DNA of 64,000 bases from Yinghuangia soli. Its GTDB lineage: Bacteria; Actinomycetota; Actinomycetes; Streptomycetales; Streptomycetaceae. Below, piece by piece: positions 20,126-28,079 of the stretch (its first letter is position 1; every line of letters begins with the position of its first letter). The notes beneath the pieces are model-generated. The model made no database searches, had not been told where the DNA came from, and saw nothing but the letters and a program-made list of their open reading frames with translations. The stretch covers positions 127,369-191,368 of the forward strand of contig NZ_JAKFHA010000016.1 in assembly GCF_021502675.1 (NCBI RefSeq). The letters are read 5' to 3'. The position numbers and the translations under genes are program-made.

Positions 20126-21493
20126 ATGCTGCCGAGCCGCCTCCTGCCCCGAAACCTGTCCCGGACCTTCTTCGACGAGCGTCCGGGCGGCGCCGGCGGC
20201 ATGTCCGGCCGAGGTACGCCGGGCCCGGAGGCGGCCGTACGGGCCGCCAAGGCACCCGCGCCGGTCGCCCCGGCAGCACCCGCGCCCACCGGCGGCAGCC
20301 GCACCCGTACCGCGTGGCTCACCGTCGCCGGCATTCTGCTCATCGCGCTCAACCTGCGCCTCGCGATCAGCAGCACCGCCGCACTCCTGGACCAGGTCCG
20401 CGGGCAGCTCGGCTTCGGCCCCGCGGTCGCCTCGCTGGTCCCGGCGCTGCCGGTCATCCTGTTCGCCTTCGCGGGCGCGTCCAGCACGCTCCTCGCCCGG
20501 CGCCTCGGCACCGAGCGCGCGCTGCTGGCCGCACTCGGCGCGCTCGCCGCGGGCATCGCCGTACGCGGCATCCCGGGCACCGGCGCGCTGCTGGCCGGCA
20601 TCGTGCTGGGCTCCGCCGGACTCGCGGTCTGCAACGTCCTGCTGCCGGTGGTCGTGCGCACGCACTTCCCGAAGAAGATCGCGCTGCTCACCTCGCTCTA
20701 CACGATGGCGATGTCGCTCGGCTCCGCCGCCGCGGCCGCGGTGGCCGTACCGATCGCGAACGCCTCCGGCAGCGCCTCCCTCGGCCTCGCCGCCTGGGCG
20801 ATCCCGGCCGTCATCGCGTGCGTGGTGTGGGGCATGCGCAGCGACTCCTGGCGCTCCGCAGCCGCCGAGTCGGCGCACGGCTCGGTGCTCGTCGCCCGCC
20901 CGGACACCAAGGTCTCCGCGCTGCGCGTCGGCCGTACCCGCTTCGGCCTCCTCGTCACCGCGCTGTTCGCCCTCCAGGCGATGAACAGCTACGCGATCAT
21001 CGGCTGGCTGCCGGGCATCCTGACCGACAGCGGCATGAGCAGCTCCGCGGCCGGCAGCACGCTCGGCGTGGTCCTGATCGTCGGCGTCCCGGCCACGTTC
21101 CTCCTCATGCCGCTGGCCGCGACGACCCGCGGCCTGCGGGTGGCCTTCGTGACGGTCGCCGGCGCACTCCTCGCCGGGTACGTCGGCCTCCTGGCCGCCC
21201 CGTCCGCGGCCCCGCTGCTGTGGGCGCTGCTGCTCGGCGCAGGGATGAGCACGTTCCCGCTGATCCTCGCCGTGATCGGCCGCAGCGGCGGCAGCCCGCA
21301 AGAGGCCGCGGCGCTCTCCACCTTCGCCCAGAGCACGGGCTATCTGGTGGCGGCGGTCGGCCCGTTCATGGTCGGCATGGTCCACTCCGCGACCGGCTCG
21401 TGGACCCTGCCGCTCGTGCTCCTGATCGGCGCCACGGTCCTGCAGTTGGCCGTGGCCCTGGCCCTGACCGCCCGCAAGTCCGGCCGCCGGTAG
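20126..21493 (+). CDS. MFS transporter, CynX/NimT-like
   Basis: The 455-residue product has about 12 membrane segments after a 65-residue polar N-terminus. It resembles the CynX/NimT (cyanate/nitroimidazole) branch of the major facilitator superfamily: NLRLAISSTAALLDQ in helix 1, the A-loop region with GTERAL, and a second half starting at about residue 265. Substrate cannot be inferred. ATG 20126 lacks a ribosome site (leaderless start possible); a later ATG (residue 26 of the present call) would remove part of the odd N-terminus. It is divergent from the GntR regulator, its likely repressor, and is followed by a strong terminator. Confidence 0.88.
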   Translation: MLPSRLLPRNLSRTFFDERPGGAGGMSGRGTPGPEAAVRAAKAPAPVAPAAPAPTGGSRTRTAWLTVAGILLIALNLRLAISSTAALLDQVRGQLGFGPAVASLVPALPVILFAFAGASSTLLARRLGTERALLAALGALAAGIAVRGIPGTGALLAGIVLGSAGLAVCNVLLPVVVRTHFPKKIALLTSLYTMAMSLGSAAAAAVAVPIANASGSASLGLAAWAIPAVIACVVWGMRSDSWRSAAAESAHGSVLVARPDTKVSALRVGRTRFGLLVTALFALQAMNSYAIIGWLPGILTDSGMSSSAAGSTLGVVLIVGVPATFLLMPLAATTRGLRVAFVTVAGALLAGYVGLLAAPSAAPLLWALLLGAGMSTFPLILAVIGRSGGSPQEAAALSTFAQSTGYLVAAVGPFMVGMVHSATGSWTLPLVLLIGATVLQLAVALALTARKSGRR

Positions 21494-21500
21494 CCCTGCG

Positions 21501-21540
21501 TGGTTGTTCAGCGCTCGCCGCCGCAGCGCTGAACAACCCT
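21501..21540 (+). terminator. Terminator after the MFS gene
   Basis: A perfect 14-bp stem (21501-21514 with 21524-21537, GGTTGTTCAGCGCT and its complement) with a 9-base loop starts 8 bases after the MFS stop. Confidence 0.85.
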
Positions 21541-21620
21541 TGAACGCCTTCGTGTTGCCCGGGCCGTCGACCCGGTTCGAGGCTGGCTGCGATGCCGGCT
21601 CCGAGCGAAGGAAATGCCTG

Positions 21621-22802
21621 GTGGCGAGACGTACCCGAAGTGTGTTCCGTCGCGGGTTCGCGGTGGGCCTGGCCCTCGCGGCGCTGACCCTCGGCACGGC
21701 GTGCGAGAAGGACGGCGGCGACGGGGCCTCCTCGGCCGCGAACTCCGCGGAGCCGCCCGGTCCTCCGGGACCCTGGACGCGCCGGCTGGACGGCGTCGTC
21801 TCCACCGCGCCCGCGGCGGCCGAAGGCGTCCTCTACGTCACGACCTCGAAAGCGACGTACGCACTCGACGGGCCCTCGGGCGCGCAACGCTGGAAGTTCC
21901 CCCTGCAGAAGGGCGGCCACACGGCTCCGGCCATCGCCGACGGGACCGTCTACACCGGCGACGAGTACACGCTCTACGGGGTCGACGCCGCATCCGGGCA
22001 GGAGAAGTGGCGGTTCGCGCTGCCCGACAAGCCTTACCCGGTCAGGATCGGCAGCCCGTCCGTGGTCGGCGGCGTGATCTACATGTACACGGCCGCCACC
22101 AACGGCAACAACGTCCTGCGCGCCTTCGACGCCGCGACGAGAGCCGAGAAGTGGTCGTACGACACCGGGTCGCGGATCCTCGACGACGACGCTCCGACGG
22201 TCGTGGACGGCCAGGCGTACGCCATCGGAGCCGACGGAGCACACGGCACGGTCACCGCGCTCGATGCAGCGTCCGGCACCAAGAAGTGGAGCTTCTACAC
22301 ACGCGCTTGGCCCCGCAGCCAGCCGTACGTCGCGGCCGGGACGGTGCACGTGACCAGCGCCGACAACACCATCCACGGCCTGTACGCGATCGATGCGCAA
22401 ACCGGGCGCGCGAAGACCGAGGACAGCAGCACCGAAGCCGACTGGGTCGTCGCCGACGACACCGGCATTTATCGGAGCGTCTACGAATCGGTCGAGGCCG
22501 TCGACGCCGCCGAGCGCATGGTGAAGTGGCGCCTGGACACTGGGCTGTTGCTCGGCGATCCTGCACTCGCCGACGGGGCGCTGTACTTCGTCGACAACGA
22601 GAAGGACGCGGCCGAAGTAGGCGGCTTCGCCTACTTCCTGCGCGCCGTCGACACCGCCACCGGCAAGGAGAAGTGGCGCGCCCGAGTCCCCTACGGCGGC
22701 CACGCACCGGCCGTGTCCGGCGGATACGTGTACGTCGTGGGCCACGAGGCCCGCATCATCGCCATCGACGCCGCCACCGGCCAGTCCGCGCCGGCGAAGT
22801 AG
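21621..22802 (+). CDS. PQQ-like beta-propeller lipoprotein
   Basis: The 393-residue product is a predicted lipoprotein: an Arg-rich n-region, hydrophobic core and lipobox LGTAC with the acylated Cys28. The mature part is a seven- or eight-bladed PQQ-type propeller, shown by repeats of the pattern ALDGPSGAQRWKF, GVDAASGQEKWRF, AFDAATRAEKWSY and AVDTATGKEKWRA. Such repeats bind PQQ in quinoprotein dehydrogenases but serve as scaffolds in BamB-like proteins. The PQQ/Ca ligand set of true dehydrogenases is not evident, so an extracellular scaffold role is more likely. GTG 21621 has AAGGAAA upstream. Confidence 0.85.
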   Translation: MARRTRSVFRRGFAVGLALAALTLGTACEKDGGDGASSAANSAEPPGPPGPWTRRLDGVVSTAPAAAEGVLYVTTSKATYALDGPSGAQRWKFPLQKGGHTAPAIADGTVYTGDEYTLYGVDAASGQEKWRFALPDKPYPVRIGSPSVVGGVIYMYTAATNGNNVLRAFDAATRAEKWSYDTGSRILDDDAPTVVDGQAYAIGADGAHGTVTALDAASGTKKWSFYTRAWPRSQPYVAAGTVHVTSADNTIHGLYAIDAQTGRAKTEDSSTEADWVVADDTGIYRSVYESVEAVDAAERMVKWRLDTGLLLGDPALADGALYFVDNEKDAAEVGGFAYFLRAVDTATGKEKWRARVPYGGHAPAVSGGYVYVVGHEARIIAIDAATGQSAPAK

Positions 22803-22896
22803 CCAGAGGACCGATCGGTCGGCCGGGGGCCGCACGCGGGCGACTCCGGCGGCCAAGCAGACCCGGCCCCGGGCGTTCCATCGGCATTCCTGGGCG

Positions 22897-22910
22897 GTAA
22901 TCCGGATTAC
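22897..22910. promoter_or_regulatory. 14-bp perfect palindrome upstream of the 174-residue protein
   Basis: GTAATCCGGATTAC is a perfect palindrome, AT-rich against its surroundings and flanked by GGGC/GCCC. It lies 54 bases before the next start codon. Its size fits the operator of a dimeric repressor; no regulator gene adjoins it. Confidence 0.35.
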
Positions 22911-22963
22911 GCCCGGGGCGAAGGGTGTTGGCGGGCGGCCGAGTGCGGCGTAACGTCGATTAC

Positions 22964-23488
22964 ATGATTACAAGCGAGCAGCAGGACAAGGTCAGGGGCT
23001 GGTTCGCCGGGCGGCTGCCCGAGGGGCTGTTCACCGAGGTGGTCGAGGTCTCCGTCGACCGCGAGGAGATCACCGTGGTCGGCCGCATCGCCGGGCCGGA
23101 GCTTCCCGAGGACGCGTCCGAGGCGACGCGCGACGGTGCGGTTGACGGCAAGATCTCCGAGTTCCGCGAGCGCACCCGCGATGCCCGCATCAAGGTCGCG
23201 CGCGAAGCCGAGCGCAAGTTCGGCCGCAAGGTCTCCTGGGGTGTGGTCTGCGACGACCGCCGCACCCTCTTCACCCACATCGCGGCCCCGGTCATGACGC
23301 GTCTGCGCCAGCCGGAACGCCTCGTTCTCGACACTCTCATCGCGGGCGGTGTGGCCCGCAGCCGCAGTGAGGCGCTCGCGTGGTGCGTGCGTCTTGTGCA
23401 GCGCAACGCCGACGACTGGCTCACCGAACTGCGCGAATCGCTCGAACGCGTCCAGGAAGTACGCGCCTCGGGCCCTGACGTGGAGTAG
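22964..23488 (+). CDS. Conserved hypothetical protein (actinobacterial)
   Basis: The 174-residue product is soluble and highly charged, and I cannot assign it to a named family. The N-terminal half is alpha/beta with a basic-acidic helix (SEFRERTRDARIKVAREAER). The C-terminal part, from about residue 125, has a repeat-like helix-turn-helix (VARSRSEALAWCVRLVQRN then WLTELRESLERVQEVR). This resembles ribbon-helix-helix or antitoxin-like C-termini but is too weak to name. The ATG at 22964 has no ribosome site and may be leaderless. A palindrome lies 54 bases upstream and a hairpin 55 bases downstream, so it is a single-gene unit. Confidence 0.7.
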   Translation: MITSEQQDKVRGWFAGRLPEGLFTEVVEVSVDREEITVVGRIAGPELPEDASEATRDGAVDGKISEFRERTRDARIKVAREAERKFGRKVSWGVVCDDRRTLFTHIAAPVMTRLRQPERLVLDTLIAGGVARSRSEALAWCVRLVQRNADDWLTELRESLERVQEVRASGPDVE

Positions 23489-23542
23489 CCGCCGGAGAGA
23501 CGTGGCGCGGCCGGCCGTGTCGGGCGGTCGGCCGCGCTGCAT

Positions 23543-23581
23543 CGGCCGGACCGGGAGCTGTGCAACCGCCCGGTCCGGTCG
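23543..23581 (+). terminator. Terminator hairpin
   Basis: A 13-bp stem with one wobble (23543-23555 with 23569-23581) and a 13-base loop lies between the 174-residue protein gene and the HEAT-repeat gene. Confidence 0.55.
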
Positions 23582-23619
23582 CTCTTGCCATGTCGCGGGG
23601 CGGTCTATTGGATGGCGCC

Positions 23620-24855
23620 ATGACCCCCGGAAGAGACCCTGCGGACCGCTCGATCGATGCCGCAGCGGACGCCTTCGCATGGACCTGGGACGGCGTAAGC
23701 GCGGCATCCACCGCGGAGTTGGTGGCCGCCTTGGAACGCGATCCCACCGCCAGCCGGCTCGCCAACCAGGCGGCGGCGCGGCTCGTCCGGGCCCGCGAAG
23801 CGGCCGCAGCCGATGTCGCGCTGCGCGCCCTCGCGTCGCCGCGGCCGATCTGGGCGCATCACGCCGCCACGCTGCTGAGCCTGCTCGGCGACGAGCGCGC
23901 GGTGCCGCTGCTGGCCGCGTGGCTGGACGAATTCTCCCGCACGCGCCCGGAATGGCAGCTCGGTTCGGTGGTCATCGCCCTGGGGAGGTTCCGTACCCCC
24001 GAGGCGCAGACCGCGCTGATCCGGGCCGTCCAGGGATGGCCGGCCGAATCGCGCAAAGCCTGGTGGGCCGGCAACGAGAGTTCGCTGCTCGCCGAAAGCC
24101 TGCTGCGCATGGGTACGCCCGAAGTGCTGAGCACCGTCTACGAGTTGTCGCGCACCATGACCGACCCGTGGCACAGCCGGACGTACCATCTGCTGGCCCG
24201 GTGCGGGGACGCCCGGTTCGAGGGCTTCTTCATCGAGATGCTCGCCGGCCCGGACTATTGGGCCGGGCTCGTCGGGCTGCAGCGCGTCGCGACGCCGCGC
24301 GCCGTGCCCGCGCTGACGCGCATCGTCCTCGAAAGCCCCGACCGGAAAGCCCGGTACGCCGCCACGCGCGCCCTGACCCGAACCGGCCGGTCTGCCCTGG
24401 CAGCGCACATCGAACGGCCCGGGAGCGCCGAAGCCGGCGTCGCGCAACGCGCCGCTGCCGCCTGGAGCTTGGGGGCGTACCCGCTCGACGTACCGGGGAT
24501 CCGCAGCATCCGCAGGTTCCTGGGCGACGCCGATGCGGGCGTCCGGGCACGGGCCGCCGATGCTTTCGGACGTGCGCCGTCCGACGCGCTGCACCTCTAC
24601 CCGTACAGCGAATTCGTCGACGCGCACGCGGACTTGCTGCGCGCCCTCGACGACCCCTGGCACCGGGTCAGGGCCCGCGCCGCGACCGCGCTCGGGCGCA
24701 TAGCGTGCGCCGGCCACGCCTGGCCCGAGGAGGCCGAAGCACTGCCGGACGTCAGCCTGCACCTCGGCGCGGTGGCCGCGACCGACCCCGTCGCCTGCGT
24801 ACGCGACGCAGCGGCGGCGGCAGTCCGCGCCATCGACCGCCATCAGGGCCGGTAG
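23620..24855 (+). CDS. HEAT-repeat protein
   Basis: The 411-residue product is an alpha-solenoid built of HEAT-like helix pairs across its whole length. Representative units are ALRALASPRPIWAHHAATLL, ALRRIVL-type VPALTRIVLESPDRKARYAA and LLRALDDPWHRVRARAATAL. No enzymatic motif, signal peptide or membrane segment is present, so it is probably a cytoplasmic protein-binding scaffold. ATG 23620 is preceded by GATGGCGCC; an in-frame ATG 60 bases upstream lacks support and would cut into the terminator. The partner is unknown; an unrelated-looking small gene converges on it 24 bp downstream. Confidence 0.75.
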   Translation: MTPGRDPADRSIDAAADAFAWTWDGVSAASTAELVAALERDPTASRLANQAAARLVRAREAAAADVALRALASPRPIWAHHAATLLSLLGDERAVPLLAAWLDEFSRTRPEWQLGSVVIALGRFRTPEAQTALIRAVQGWPAESRKAWWAGNESSLLAESLLRMGTPEVLSTVYELSRTMTDPWHSRTYHLLARCGDARFEGFFIEMLAGPDYWAGLVGLQRVATPRAVPALTRIVLESPDRKARYAATRALTRTGRSALAAHIERPGSAEAGVAQRAAAAWSLGAYPLDVPGIRSIRRFLGDADAGVRARAADAFGRAPSDALHLYPYSEFVDAHADLLRALDDPWHRVRARAATALGRIACAGHAWPEEAEALPDVSLHLGAVAATDPVACVRDAAAAAVRAIDRHQGR

Positions 24856-24879
24856 CCGGACTGCCGGACGGATTCGGGC

Positions 24880-25134
24880 TCAGTGGCTCGCCTGGTCGGT
24901 CTGCCCGGTGGGCTGCTGGGGGTGCTGGGGGTGCTGGTAGGGGTAGTGCGGATCCGGGTGGACCCACGCCGGGATGTACTCGGCGCATTCGGAGTTGTGG
25001 CACGGGCCCGCGACCCATCGCGGATAGAAAACGCCCATGGTCTTGTGCTTCTTGGCAACCGTGGCCACGGGCTGTTTGCACGCGGGACACACGTGCTCGG
25101 CCTGCGGCGGCGCCTCCATCTTCTCGGTGCGCAT
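24880..25134 (-). CDS. Small putative zinc-ribbon protein
   Basis: The 84-residue product carries two cysteine pairs, CPAC (about residues 16-19) and CHNSEC (about 45-50), spaced as in a treble-clef or zinc-ribbon fold. The last 30 residues are rich in His, Pro and Gln (HPDPHYPYQHPQHPQQ) and may bind metal or be disordered. The ATG at 25134 has AAAGG upstream. It lies between a HEAT-repeat gene on the other strand and terC on the same strand. I cannot give a function; a structural zinc site is an inference from cysteine spacing. Confidence 0.6.
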   Translation of the reverse strand: MRTEKMEAPPQAEHVCPACKQPVATVAKKHKTMGVFYPRWVAGPCHNSECAEYIPAWVHPDPHYPYQHPQHPQQPTGQTDQASH

Positions 25135-25187
25135 GCCTTTACGGTACGCCGACTATTCCGGCAAATCTCCCTGAAACGGGCACGAAT

Positions 25188-26252
25188 TCATGAACGGGAA
25201 GGCTTGTCCTCGGCGTCATCCCCGTTTTCCGCGGCGCGTTCCTCCCCGCTTTCCCCGTCGCTTTCCTTGTCGCCTTCCCTGTCGCCTTCCCCGTCGTCCT
25301 TCTCCTTCGGCGAGCGCCAGACGCTCAATGCCACGGACACCCCCAGGACCAGCACGATCACCCCCAGGCTGACCGGCGACGGGATCTCGGGGACGCTGTC
25401 GCTGATCATCTCGTGCGAGGCCTGCAGGATCAGCTTGACCGCGATGAAGGCCAGGATCAGGGCGATTCCGGTGCTGAGGTACCGGAACTTGTCGAGCAGC
25501 CCGGCGAGCAGGAAGTACAGCGCCCGCAGGCCCAGGATCGCGAAGGCGTTGCTCGTGTAGACGATGAACGTGTCGCTGCTGACCGCCAGTACGGCCGGCA
25601 CGCTGTCCACTGCGAAGACCAGGTCGGCGGCCTCGATCGCGGCGACGACCGCGAGCAGCGGCGTGGCCACCAGGCGCCCCGCCTCGCGGACGAAGAACTT
25701 GTGGCCGACGTACTCGTCCCGTACCGGGATGACCTTGCGCAGCAGCTTGACCGCGATGCTCTTGCCCGGGTCGAACGTCTCCTCCTCGCCGCGGAGGATC
25801 TTGTACGTGCTCCAGAAGAGGATCGCTGCGAACACGAACAGCACCGCGGCGAACCGGCTGACGACCGCGACGCCGAGTGCCAGGAAGATCCCGCGGAACA
25901 CCAGCGCGCCCAGCACACCGAAGAAGAGCACCCGGTGCTGATAGGCGCGCGGCACCTTGAAGTAGCCGAAGATCAGCGTGAACACGAAGAGGTTGTCGAC
26001 CGACAGGCTCTTCTCCAGCAGCCACGCGGTGGTGTACTCGGTGCCCGCGTCCACCCCGACGACCACGTAGACCAGCGCGCCGAACGCGATGGCGAGGCCG
26101 ATCCACAGGCAGCTCCATGCGGTGGCCTCGCGGAAGCCGATGACGTGCTCGCTGCGGTGGGCGAGCAAGTCGATGGTCAACGACACCAACACGGTGGCGA
26201 CGAAGACCATCCACAGCCAAAACGGCACGTCGTGCACGAGGTCGGACCTCAC
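25188..26252 (-). CDS. TerC-family integral membrane protein
   Basis: TerC proteins are multi-pass membrane proteins linked to tellurite resistance and, in bacteria with MntP/Alx relatives, to manganese export. The 354-residue product has about nine membrane segments. It shows the family signatures: LEKSLSVDNLFVFTLIFGYF near residue 80, with acidic residues in the membrane, and EAADLVFAVDSVPAVLAVS near 193. The last 45 residues (310-354) are an unusual acidic, Gly/Ser-rich low-complexity tail. GTG 26252 is used; no strong ribosome site is seen and a later ATG at residue 15 cannot be excluded. Metal specificity is unknown. Confidence 0.9.
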   Translation of the reverse strand: MRSDLVHDVPFWLWMVFVATVLVSLTIDLLAHRSEHVIGFREATAWSCLWIGLAIAFGALVYVVVGVDAGTEYTTAWLLEKSLSVDNLFVFTLIFGYFKVPRAYQHRVLFFGVLGALVFRGIFLALGVAVVSRFAAVLFVFAAILFWSTYKILRGEEETFDPGKSIAVKLLRKVIPVRDEYVGHKFFVREAGRLVATPLLAVVAAIEAADLVFAVDSVPAVLAVSSDTFIVYTSNAFAILGLRALYFLLAGLLDKFRYLSTGIALILAFIAVKLILQASHEMISDSVPEIPSPVSLGVIVLVLGVSVALSVWRSPKEKDDGEGDREGDKESDGESGEERAAENGDDAEDKPSRS

Positions 26253-26354
26253 AGACCGGCGAGGTGGGCGTGCTGCCCCTCTTTCGAGTCTGGGACATCA
26301 CGGCGCGCGTGTCGTCCGGAGCCTGCGGCCGCCCGGCACATGCGACGCCTCACG

Positions 26355-27245
26355 TCACACGGCAGGACTGCGGTCTCCCAGGTCACGCGTCCGGAGTGCG
26401 GTCACCGCTGCGGCCGGGTCCTCGGCGTAGAACCGTAAGACGCGGGCCTCGGCCGGCGCACCCAGGGCCCGGACGTACGGCACCGGCTCGACCAGCTCGA
26501 CGGTCACCGTCGTCTGCCCGCCCACCGCGAGATCGGCGACGCCGTCCGCGCCGACGGCGGCCAGCTTGCCCTCCGGGTATTTCCGGTCGAGCCGGACCGC
26601 GGCAATGCGGTCGGCCGGGATACGGATGTCCAGCAGCGCGCCGTAGCGCAGCCGCAGCGAGCCGTCCGCACCGATCACGTGCGGGCGCACGATGCACGAG
26701 GCGTGCAGCGCCAGGATGAAGTAGCAGCCCCAGATGTCGACGACGAGCAGCACGGCATGCACCGTCGGCCACGGGATGAGGAAGGCCAGCGCCACCGTCT
26801 CGATGACCGAGGCGAACAGGAAGCCGTACATGACCATTGTCTGGCCGGGCGCGTACGGGACGGCCAGATCCCCGTCGCCCACCTGATGCGGGCCGCGGCG
26901 GGTCACCCAGCGCAGGAAGCTGGTCGAAAGGAAGAGTTCGTGCGCGGTCAGCTTGCGCACCGGGGCCGGGACGGTGTCCGCGACGGCTGCGGTCAGCGCG
27001 GCCCTCGGCGCATGCCCGCCCGCGCCGCGGTGCCGCCGGTAGTCCGCGGACAGCACGGCAGTGGCGGCGAACACGATCGACAGGACGGCGAGTTCGAGGC
27101 CGAGCCGGGCCGGCCGCGGGACCGCGACGCCGCCCGCCACGCACAGCACGATGACCAGCTCCGCGGGCAGCAGCGCGACGAACGACCAGCGGATGATCCG
27201 GCGCAGGACGGTCACGGGGCACTCTGCCTTCGGCAGGACGATCAC
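26355..27245 (-). CDS. Membrane protein coupled to a MerR regulator
   Basis: The 296-residue product has four hydrophobic segments: about 17-40 and 48-68, then after a cytoplasmic stretch 136-156 and 162-182. A soluble C-terminal beta-rich domain follows. I know no named family for it. Its GTG (27245-27243) overlaps the TGA of the upstream merR gene (27244-27242) in a GTGA junction, with AAGGAG just upstream, so it is translationally coupled to that regulator. This makes it the regulator's most likely functional partner, possibly a membrane stress or drug-response protein (inference). Confidence 0.7.
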   Translation of the reverse strand: MIVLPKAECPVTVLRRIIRWSFVALLPAELVIVLCVAGGVAVPRPARLGLELAVLSIVFAATAVLSADYRRHRGAGGHAPRAALTAAVADTVPAPVRKLTAHELFLSTSFLRWVTRRGPHQVGDGDLAVPYAPGQTMVMYGFLFASVIETVALAFLIPWPTVHAVLLVVDIWGCYFILALHASCIVRPHVIGADGSLRLRYGALLDIRIPADRIAAVRLDRKYPEGKLAAVGADGVADLAVGGQTTVTVELVEPVPYVRALGAPAEARVLRFYAEDPAAAVTALRTRDLGDRSPAV

Positions 27246-28042
27246 GGCGCACTCTCCTTCAGGAGTTCGACGGCACGGCGGATGGCCGCGGCCTGGGCGG
27301 GCGCGTAGTCCGCGAAGAACGCGTCGGCGAAACCGCCTTCCTGGCCGACCGCACCGCCGATCGCGGCCGCCATCTTGCGGGCCGCCTCGGGCGGGATGGC
27401 CGCGACGATCGCGTGCGCGGCCGGTTCGATCCGCGGGTCGCCGTCGTCGGCCGCGGCCAGCTCGTCCAGCCGCGCATAGACGTCGTACGCCCGGCGCATG
27501 GCCTCCGGGTCGGCCGTCAGGCTCTGCATGAGCGCGCCGAGCCAGCTGTCGCGCCCGGCATCCGGCGTGCCGGTCGCCAGCAGCGCCAGCAACTCCCGCT
27601 CCTTGGCCGCGATGGCCGGCTCCGGCCCGGGGCGCTGCGCCGACGCGCGGGCCATGTCCTCGAAGATCGCCGCGAGTTCGGGGGAGACCGGGGCCTCGGC
27701 GGGCAGCCGGCCGCTCCGCTCGGCCTCGTCCAGGAGCTGCCGCAGCCGGGCGCGGCGCTGCCGGATGGCGTCCTCCTGGCGGGCCAGGTCGGCGTCCAGC
27801 TCGGCGAGGATTTCCGCGAGATCGCGGCCCGCGTCGTCGGCCAGCGCGTCCTTGACCTCGTCGAGGCTCAGCCCGAGCTCGGTCAGCCGCCGGACCCGGG
27901 CCAGCTCCACGGCGTCCCGCAGGGTGTACTCGCGGTAGCCGTTGGCCTGCCGCGGCGGCTCGGGCAGCAGCCCGATGCGGTGGTAGTGCCGCACGGCCCG
28001 GGTGGTGACGCCGACGATTCCGGCGAGTTCTCCGATGCGCAT
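27242..28042 (-). CDS. MerR-family transcriptional regulator
   Basis: The 266-residue product has a complete MerR DNA-binding domain at the N-terminus (MRIGELAGIVGVTTRAVRHY, wing and second helix pair to about residue 70). A long coiled-coil helix (about 75-115) and a 150-residue all-helical effector domain follow. The effector domain lacks the cysteine set of metal-responsive MerR proteins, so a small-molecule ligand is more likely. The ATG at 28042 lies 7 bases after a -10 box within a 19-bp-spaced promoter, so the mRNA is probably leaderless. The membrane protein gene downstream overlaps its stop. Confidence 0.92.
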   Translation of the reverse strand: MRIGELAGIVGVTTRAVRHYHRIGLLPEPPRQANGYREYTLRDAVELARVRRLTELGLSLDEVKDALADDAGRDLAEILAELDADLARQEDAIRQRRARLRQLLDEAERSGRLPAEAPVSPELAAIFEDMARASAQRPGPEPAIAAKERELLALLATGTPDAGRDSWLGALMQSLTADPEAMRRAYDVYARLDELAAADDGDPRIEPAAHAIVAAIPPEAARKMAAAIGGAVGQEGGFADAFFADYAPAQAAAIRRAVELLKESAP

Positions 28043-28048
28043 GGCACC

Positions 28049-28079
28049 AGTAGAAACCTTGACGCTACGACAAGGTCAA
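28049..28079 (-). promoter_or_regulatory. MerR-type promoter/operator with 19-bp spacer
   Basis: On the minus strand, TTGACC (28079-28074) and TCTACT (28054-28049) are separated by 19 bp, the over-long spacer that MerR proteins correct by twisting DNA. The spacer carries the dyad ACCTTG/CAAGGT (28056-28061 and 28071-28076). The expected start of transcription falls on the merR ATG. Confidence 0.75.

Noticed and set aside
21541..21600. A tRNA-like segment (GGTTCGAGG)
   Set aside because: The GTTCGA-like loop stands alone; no acceptor, D or anticodon stems can be built around it.
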